In this document: positions 29,340-33,845 of the stretch, in pieces | Layout of the letters: every line of letters begins with the position of its first letter | Position numbering within the stretch: the first letter of the stretch is position 1 | Source: Methanomassiliicoccales archaeon | GTDB lineage: Archaea; Thermoplasmatota; Thermoplasmata; Methanomassiliicoccales; UBA472 | Reading direction: 5' to 3' | NCBI GenBank assembly: GCA_026394375.1 | Contig: JAPKYJ010000003.1 | Coordinates: forward strand, 1 to 33,845 | DNA length: 33,845 nt | Notes under the pieces: generated by a model | Databases searched by the model: none | What the model saw: the letters and a program-made list of their open reading frames with translations, nothing else | What the model was told of the DNA's origin: nothing | Translations under genes and position numbers: made by a program

Positions 29340-29560
29340 TGCGCCGCCGATCGAGTCTCAAAGGTGGTCCAACAGCCAGACGTTCAAAGGACCAGGTATC
29401 CCACCCTCTTTCACACTGCACGCGCAAGAGAGAGAAAGGACTTAGAGTAATAGTGGGCGGGAAGGTGGGTTATCCGGTCCTGCCGACTGCTGGCCCTTGG
29501 ACCGGATTCGCGGACCTCATCAAAGCTTCACCGATCGAGGGGGCGGACTCTCAGGGATGA
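29336..29560 (+). CDS. 74-residue basic protein between helicase and integrase
   Basis: ATG 29336 overlaps the helicase stop (ATGA), and its stop TGA overlaps the integrase ATG (ATGA at 29557-29560). Double overlap in a tight operon strongly supports a real gene. The product is basic at the N-terminus (MMRRRSSLKGGPTARRSKDQ) with a short beta/alpha C-terminal part (LRVIVGGKVGYPVLPTAGPW). By position and charge it could be a recombination directionality factor, but no family is recognised. Confidence 0.6.
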   Translation: MMRRRSSLKGGPTARRSKDQVSHPLSHCTRKREKGLRVIVGGKVGYPVLPTAGPWTGFADLIKASPIEGADSQG

Positions 29561-30771
29561 CGAGCTCCGCCGCCGTGCCCGCCGGACTGCAGTTAAATAC
29601 GCTGCAGGCGCATCTTCTCCCTGAAAGGAGGAGCTATGCCGCGATCGGAGTTCGCGGCGAGCTGCTCCCCGTGGTCGAGAGGCGCAAGCCCGGGCCGAAG
29701 CGGGGCGTGCTGGACGTGAGCCGGTACCCGTTCATGGCCTGCGCGAACCGCTACCTCGACGAGGTGGGGCCGGCCTATTCGGAGGCGACGGTCAAGGAAC
29801 TGGAGCGGAGGTTTCGGCGCATGGCGAAGGACTTCAGGACCCTCATGGAGGCGGGCAAGGTCGAGAGTGATCGCCCGGACCTGATGAAAGAGAAGGAGGT
29901 CCTGGCGTACATCGGCCTGATGAGAGGCAGGAAGCTGGCCGAGAGCGGGATGGCGCACAACCTGTCGGCGCTGTCCGGGCTGCTCATGTACAACAACAAC
30001 ACGGCGGTCGAGCGGACCCGGAAGCGCTTCCCGCAGATCTTCCCGAAGCGCAAGACGGTGAGGAAGGACCCGATCAGGCAGGACGCGGCGGCAAGGATCA
30101 TCGAAGCGGCCGCGGGCGCGAGCGATTGGAGGCGCCTGCAGGCCTACGCCCTGGTCGTCCTGGCCCTGTGCACCGGCCTGCGACCGAAGGAGCTCCGGCT
30201 GGCGGAGGCGGAGGACATGGACCTCAAGCTGCACACGCTCGGCGCGAAGCACGTGAAGGGCGAGGGCACGTACGGGCGGCCGCGGGAGGTCCCGATCCGT
30301 CCGGAGGGATGGGCCACGATCGAGCGCTACATGAGGATGAGGGACGAGATCGTGGCCGAGAAGGCCCCGGGCAACCCGGCGCTCTTCCCCGCCTTAGGCG
30401 ACGCCGGCGGGGATGGGTTCTACGCCTCCAACAGCCTCACCAAGGTCAAGGGCATCGTCGAGGACGAGCTGAAGGTCAGCTTCGAGCTCCGGGCCTGCAG
30501 GCGGACCTTCGGACAGGGCTGCGTCGACGAGGGCATGTCGATCGAGGGCGTCTCGGTCCTCCTCGGGCACGCGACCACCAAGACCACGGAGAGCTACTAT
30601 TGCCGCAAGCGATCGGACGTAGCGATCAGGGAGGCTCAGGCGCTGTGGAACGCGCCGCTGCCTCCGGGCGCAAAACCGCCAACATTGAATTCTAGAAACG
30701 GACCGTCTGGCTTGAGCAGGGAAGTGCGGGCGTCGGGATTTGAACCCGAGTTTCAAGCTTGGCAAGCTTGA
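29557..30771 (+). CDS. int: tyrosine recombinase (integrase) of the element
   Basis: From ATG 29557 the 404-residue product has a SAM-like core-binding domain (60-165) and a catalytic domain. The catalytic domain has Arg I in CTGLRPKELRLAE (R209), the box II variant LRACRRTFGQ (R-x-x-R in place of H-x-x-R), GHATTKTTESYY with H338, and the nucleophile Y347 or Y348. The longer frame from 29497 is disfavoured because the ATGA coupling marks 29557. The last about 15 residues (from codon 390) are read antisense through tRNA-Gly, so the C-terminus is supplied by the host tRNA gene. It catalyses integration into and excision from that tRNA. Confidence 0.92.
   Translation: MTSSAAVPAGLQLNTLQAHLLPERRSYAAIGVRGELLPVVERRKPGPKRGVLDVSRYPFMACANRYLDEVGPAYSEATVKELERRFRRMAKDFRTLMEAGKVESDRPDLMKEKEVLAYIGLMRGRKLAESGMAHNLSALSGLLMYNNNTAVERTRKRFPQIFPKRKTVRKDPIRQDAAARIIEAAAGASDWRRLQAYALVVLALCTGLRPKELRLAEAEDMDLKLHTLGAKHVKGEGTYGRPREVPIRPEGWATIERYMRMRDEIVAEKAPGNPALFPALGDAGGDGFYASNSLTKVKGIVEDELKVSFELRACRRTFGQGCVDEGMSIEGVSVLLGHATTKTTESYYCRKRSDVAIREAQALWNAPLPPGAKPPTLNSRNGPSGLSREVRASGFEPEFQAWQA
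30721..30736. repeat. right attachment site (attR) core
   Basis: GAAGTGCGGGCGTCGG repeats 20325-20340 exactly. Twelve of its bases belong to the 3' end (acceptor and T-arm) of tRNA-Gly on the minus strand, the usual target of this integrase class. Confidence 0.85.
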
Positions 30772-30798
30772 GTGATAACCAGTCTACACTACGCCCGC
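30725..30798 (-). tRNA. tRNA-Gly (anticodon GCC)
   Basis: The minus strand folds as a full cloverleaf. The acceptor stem is GCGGGCG/CGCCCGC, the D-stem GTG/CAC, the anticodon stem CAAGC/GCTTG around loop TTGCCAA (anticodon GCC), and the T-stem TCGGG/CCCGA around TTCAAAT. The discriminator is A and CCA is not encoded. The 3' end abuts the integrated element and the tRNA is intact, so integration restored it. A TATA box lies upstream at about 30826. Confidence 0.95.
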
Positions 30799-30825
30799 TC
30801 GAGCATCTGCCCGAATGTGCTAGAG

Positions 30826-30835
30826 TATAATAAAG
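30826..30835 (-). promoter_or_regulatory. TATA box of tRNA-Gly
   Basis: On the minus strand CTTTATTATA lies 28-37 bases before the mature 5' end of tRNA-Gly, correct spacing for an archaeal promoter. Confidence 0.6.
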
Positions 30836-30860
30836 TTTTCAGACGGCCAGCCATGCTTCC

Positions 30861-33479
30861 CTATTTGGAGATGGCGATGAGCATCTCGCCGAGCTGAACG
30901 GTCTCCACCGCCTGTCCGTGCAACGTGAGCTGCTTCAGGAGCTGCACGAAATCGGAGGTGACCTTGGCGCTCGTTCCATCGGAGAGAGGTATCAGCATAG
31001 AACCGGTCTCCATCAGCTCGACTATGTCGTTTGGGCGCAACTGCTTGAGCGCCTCCGTGACCTCTTTCGCCTGCGCCTTGAAGGTCGGCCCGATCTTGGC
31101 CAGCACCGGTTTCACGCCCAGCACCCTCTCCTCCAGGTCCGCTTTGCTGGCGAGCTTGATGGACTGTGCCTTCACCGTCTGAAGGATGTCGTTGCTCACA
31201 TCGGCCATGAGCTCCTCGTTGGCGCCGATGATCTCTACTGAGGCGAGAGTCGCATTCAGAGGCAGCCCGCGCTCCGCCTTCCAATTGCGGATCGCCGCTA
31301 CGATGTCCTTGGCCAGGACGCCCTTCCTCTCCGAGGTGTCGTCGTAGAACACCGGGATGGGCCACTTGCTCACATGGATGCTCTTCGCCCGGTCCATGCG
31401 GACGAAGTTCTCCTGGTATACCTCCTCCGTCACATGCGGCAGCAGGGGCGCCAGCATCTTCATGATGCCCAGGCAGACGGTGTAGAGGGTGTAGCGCACC
31501 GCTTCGTCCTTCAGGTCTTGCGTGCGATGCTTCACCAGCTCGATGTAGTGGTCAGCGAACTCATGCCAGGCGAACTGCTCCACCTCTCGCATGACCTTGT
31601 CGAACTGGTAGTTGTCGTAATAGATCGAGACCTGCTTCAGCGTCTTGGAGAAGCGGCTGAGCATCCATTTGTCCGTGGCCTTGAGGTCGTCGCGCATGTA
31701 AGGCTTGTGCTTGACCACCGTTCCCACGAACTTGCCCATGTTGTAGAGCTTGGTGCAGAGTTTCTTTCCATGCAAGACATCCTTCTCCCGGAAGGCGTTG
31801 TCCTCGCCCAGAGCGCATGTGCACGCAAAATAGCGCAGGGCGTCCGCCCCGAAGCTCTCCAGGATGGGCATGGGGTCGATGACGTTGTTCGACGAGGTGT
31901 GCATGGGCGTGCCGTCCGGCGCCATGATGAAGCCATGGATCATGATGTCGTTCCAGGGCCTCAGCCCGGTGATGAGATGCTCCCGTAGTATGGTGTAGAA
32001 CGCCCAAGTGCGAATGATGTCGTGGGATTGCGGCCTGAGCGACATGGGATAGAGCTTCTGGAATCTCTTCTCATCGCGCATCCAGAAGGTGTTGTACAAA
32101 GGAGAGATGGAGGAATCCATCCAGGTGTCGAAGACATCCTGGCACGGCTTCAACTCTCCGCCGCATTTCGGGCAGCTCTCCACCGGCGGCTTGGAAACGG
32201 TGGGATCGATATAGCAATCCTCTTCCCTTGCAGGTATGACCTGACCACATTTCTCGCATTCCCAGACGGGGATGGGCGTGGCGAAGTACCGCTGCCTGGA
32301 AATGACCCAGTCCCATCCTAGCGAGTTGACCCAATCCTGCAGGCGGACCTTCATGAACTCCGGGTACCAGTGCAGCTCGTCGGCCAGGCGCAGCACGTCC
32401 TGCTTGAAATCCAGGGTCTTCAAGAACCATTGCGGGCGGGATAGGTATTCGATGGGTTCATGGCAGCGCCAGCAGATGGAGACGTTCTGCTCGAGGTCTT
32501 CCTGCTTGAGGACCAGTCCGAGTGCCTTCAGGTCCTCGATGACCCTCGCCCTTGCCTCCTTCACCTTTAACCCCGTGTACTGGCCGGTATGCTCGGTCAT
32601 GTAACCTTGCTCATCGATCGCCTGCTCCAGAGCGAGGTTGTATTGGCGCACCCAATCCAGGTCCCCTTTGTCACCGATGGTGCAGATCATCACCACCCCG
32701 GTGCCGAAGTCTGGGTCCACCTTGTCGTCTGCGACCACCTTGACCTCTCGGCCATAGATCGGCACTGTGAGCATGCGGCCGACAAGGTCTTTGAACCTGA
32801 GATCATCCGGATGAACGGCCACCAGCTGGCATGTGCTCAGCAGCTCAGGCCGAGTGGTGGCGATGAACACTCCCTCTCCGTCCTTCCGTCCGAAGCGGAT
32901 GTAGTTGAGCTTGGTGACGTTGTCATCGTGCTCCACTTCCGCATCCGCCAATGCAGTGATGCAGCGGGGGCACCAGTTGACCGGCGCGGTGCCTTTGTAG
33001 ACCAACCCTCTGTCAAGCATGCGCAGGAAGGTTATCTGTGTGATGCGACGGTAGGAGGGAGCGTCCGTCTGATAGTAGATGGTAGGGTCCATGCAGGTGC
33101 CCAGGACCTCGAACTGCCTCGTCATCTCGGTGATGAACGACTGAGCGAACTCCGAGCACAGCTTGATGTACTCCTGCCGGGGGATGGAGAGCTTGGTGAT
33201 GCCGTACTTCTTCTCCACCTTGACCTCCGTCGGCGTGCCGTTCACATCGAAGCACAGGGGGAAGAAGACGTTGAATCCTCTTTGCCTATGATAGCGGGCG
33301 GCGAAATCGATGAGCGAATAGCCAGTGGCATGGCCGAGGTGCAGGGAGCCGGAGGTGTAGCGAGGGGGATTATCAACGCTATAGACCGGCTTGTCCGAAC
33401 TCGGATCGAAGTGGTGAATCTTCCATTCCTTCCACTTCAACTGCCACTTCTTCTCCGAGATCACGTGGTCATAGGACAT
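30861..33479 (-). CDS. valS: valyl-tRNA synthetase with degenerate KMSKS loop
   Basis: The 872-residue class I synthetase has the HIGH motif as HLGH (47-50). It has an editing domain (GEGVFIATTRPELL, GTGVVMICTIGDKGD), the Val-type WVISRQRYFATPIPVWECEK with a zinc-ribbon pair, and FDTWMDSSISP. The anticodon-binding helices and a C-terminal coiled part follow. It charges tRNA-Val. Where KMSKS is expected (after GFIMAPDGT) the sequence is PMHTSSNN (525-532), so both catalytic lysines are missing. The frame is intact and the rest is well kept. TTTTTATT (about 33508-33516) is a TATA box 30 bases before ATG 33479. The gene follows tRNA-Gly on the chromosome side. Confidence 0.93.
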   Translation of the reverse strand: MSYDHVISEKKWQLKWKEWKIHHFDPSSDKPVYSVDNPPRYTSGSLHLGHATGYSLIDFAARYHRQRGFNVFFPLCFDVNGTPTEVKVEKKYGITKLSIPRQEYIKLCSEFAQSFITEMTRQFEVLGTCMDPTIYYQTDAPSYRRITQITFLRMLDRGLVYKGTAPVNWCPRCITALADAEVEHDDNVTKLNYIRFGRKDGEGVFIATTRPELLSTCQLVAVHPDDLRFKDLVGRMLTVPIYGREVKVVADDKVDPDFGTGVVMICTIGDKGDLDWVRQYNLALEQAIDEQGYMTEHTGQYTGLKVKEARARVIEDLKALGLVLKQEDLEQNVSICWRCHEPIEYLSRPQWFLKTLDFKQDVLRLADELHWYPEFMKVRLQDWVNSLGWDWVISRQRYFATPIPVWECEKCGQVIPAREEDCYIDPTVSKPPVESCPKCGGELKPCQDVFDTWMDSSISPLYNTFWMRDEKRFQKLYPMSLRPQSHDIIRTWAFYTILREHLITGLRPWNDIMIHGFIMAPDGTPMHTSSNNVIDPMPILESFGADALRYFACTCALGEDNAFREKDVLHGKKLCTKLYNMGKFVGTVVKHKPYMRDDLKATDKWMLSRFSKTLKQVSIYYDNYQFDKVMREVEQFAWHEFADHYIELVKHRTQDLKDEAVRYTLYTVCLGIMKMLAPLLPHVTEEVYQENFVRMDRAKSIHVSKWPIPVFYDDTSERKGVLAKDIVAAIRNWKAERGLPLNATLASVEIIGANEELMADVSNDILQTVKAQSIKLASKADLEERVLGVKPVLAKIGPTFKAQAKEVTEALKQLRPNDIVELMETGSMLIPLSDGTSAKVTSDFVQLLKQLTLHGQAVETVQLGEMLIAISK

Positions 33480-33534
33480 AGGTGGGGAAGGGAAATGGGG
33501 AGACGGAATAAAAAGGATTGGATGCGCTGGAAGC

Positions 33535-33845
33535 TCAAGTCTCCCGGCGGTTTCTCTTCCTCTTGGAGATGCGCTCCTCCTTCTTGTCCATCACCCGGGC
33601 GCCCAGCCGGTCCATGAGGTCCACCGTGGCCTTGGCCAGGTTCCAGTCCACCGCACTGCCGATGAACGTTCCATGCTCGGTGATCAACCGGGCGTTCAGG
33701 CTGTACTTGGCCGCGTTGCCGGTGACGTGGTACTTGGTGACGTGCATGGTGAACAGCATAGGCTTGGTCACCTTGGCCGTCTTGGCCAGCCCGTTCTGGA
33801 TCTCTCTCTCCATGACCTCCAAGGAGAAACGGTCCTCCGCCTCCA
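33535..33845 (-). CDS. partial protein resembling ribosome hibernation factor (HPF/RaiA-like)
   Basis: The frame is open to the window edge (AEDRFSLEVMEREIQNG and on), so the start lies outside. The visible 103 residues show a beta-beta-beta-alpha order: LFTMHVTKYHVTGNAAKYSL, then NARLITEHGTFIGSAVDWNL, AKATVDLMDRLGARV and a Lys/Arg-rich tail. This resembles the end of HPF/RaiA proteins (strand, acidic turn, A-x-D-L helix, basic tail), which bind 30S subunits. The match is by pattern only and archaeal members would be diverged. It lies upstream of valS on the same strand, with 55 bases between. Confidence 0.5.
   Translation of the reverse strand, partial: EAEDRFSLEVMEREIQNGLAKTAKVTKPMLFTMHVTKYHVTGNAAKYSLNARLITEHGTFIGSAVDWNLAKATVDLMDRLGARVMDKKEERISKRKRNRRET

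Larger units (their letters stand above)
20325..30736. mobile_element. integrative element in tRNA-Gly(GCC), about 10.4 kb
   Basis: The element is bounded by exact 16-bp direct repeats at 20325-20340 and 30721-30736. The right one includes the last bases of tRNA-Gly. It carries an intact tyrosine integrase next to the right att, an SF3 helicase, a ParB-like protein, several RHH-like and AbrB-like small regulators, and Cys-rich unknown proteins. Two operons diverge from a control region at about 25.6 kb. No capsid, portal, terminase or conjugation gene is recognised, so an integrative plasmid-type element is the best reading. A virus with unrecognised structural genes cannot be excluded. Confidence 0.85.

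Noticed and set aside
31374-31988. Long plus-strand frame opposite valS
   Set aside because: It is the antisense shadow of a conserved synthetase gene, rich in Val, Leu and His with no domain.

Overview
The window comes from an archaeon. It encodes a TATA-binding protein and an archaeal-type valyl-tRNA synthetase. Many genes are preceded by TATA boxes at archaeal spacing, and the tRNA-Gly gene has no encoded CCA. A member of the Thermoplasmatota, perhaps Methanomassiliicoccales-like, is my best guess, but this is inference. Base composition is patchy: the histidine kinase and the right-hand element are GC-rich, while several intergenic stretches are AT-rich. This fits a chromosomal region that has received repeated insertions.

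Left part (1-9.3 kb). A family-2 glycosyltransferase gene is interrupted by one in-frame TAA. Next come two remnants of the same IS with their right ends facing each other. They enclose a ~2 kb segment with a TATA-binding protein, a ribbon-helix-helix/coiled-coil protein, a double zinc-ribbon protein and four copies of a 10-bp motif. After that lie a UbiA-type prenyltransferase, a small operon of unknown function with an operator-like palindrome, and a divergent pair: an aquaporin with a cysteine-bearing tail and a CobW-type GTPase. Two related long palindromes lie in the gene-free stretches.

Middle part (9.5-20.3 kb). It holds a two-gene unit (membrane-anchored exported protein plus zinc-ribbon protein), an AbrB-type regulator, and a repeat-rich, gene-poor stretch with two arrays of short motifs (CCTGAGA and TTCTCGGT). 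A hybrid histidine kinase follows, then a protein of unknown function that looks TIM-barrel-like. A PIN toxin is paired with a fused antitoxin (YwgA/SocA-like plus UPF0175-like). Two unknown helical proteins come next. The part ends with a degenerate integrase C-terminus at 19826-20326, the scar of an older integration at the same tRNA.

Right part (20.3-30.74 kb). This is an apparently intact ~10.4 kb integrative element between 16-bp direct repeats, one of which lies in the 3' end of tRNA-Gly(GCC). Two operons diverge from a central control region at 25.6 kb. The rightward operon is tightly packed: RHH regulator, ParB-like protein, small RHH-like proteins, SF3 (D5-like) helicase, a small basic protein, and a tyrosine integrase whose last codons run antisense into the tRNA. 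The leftward genes encode small, mostly Cys-rich or RHH-like unknown proteins. Three perfect palindromes at 21.77-21.95 kb are the best candidates for an origin or ParB-binding centromere. No capsid, terminase, portal or ParA gene is recognisable, so the element looks more like an integrative plasmid than a complete virus.

The window closes with the host genes valS (whose KMSKS loop is unrecognisable) and the C-terminal part of a protein resembling ribosome hibernation factors.
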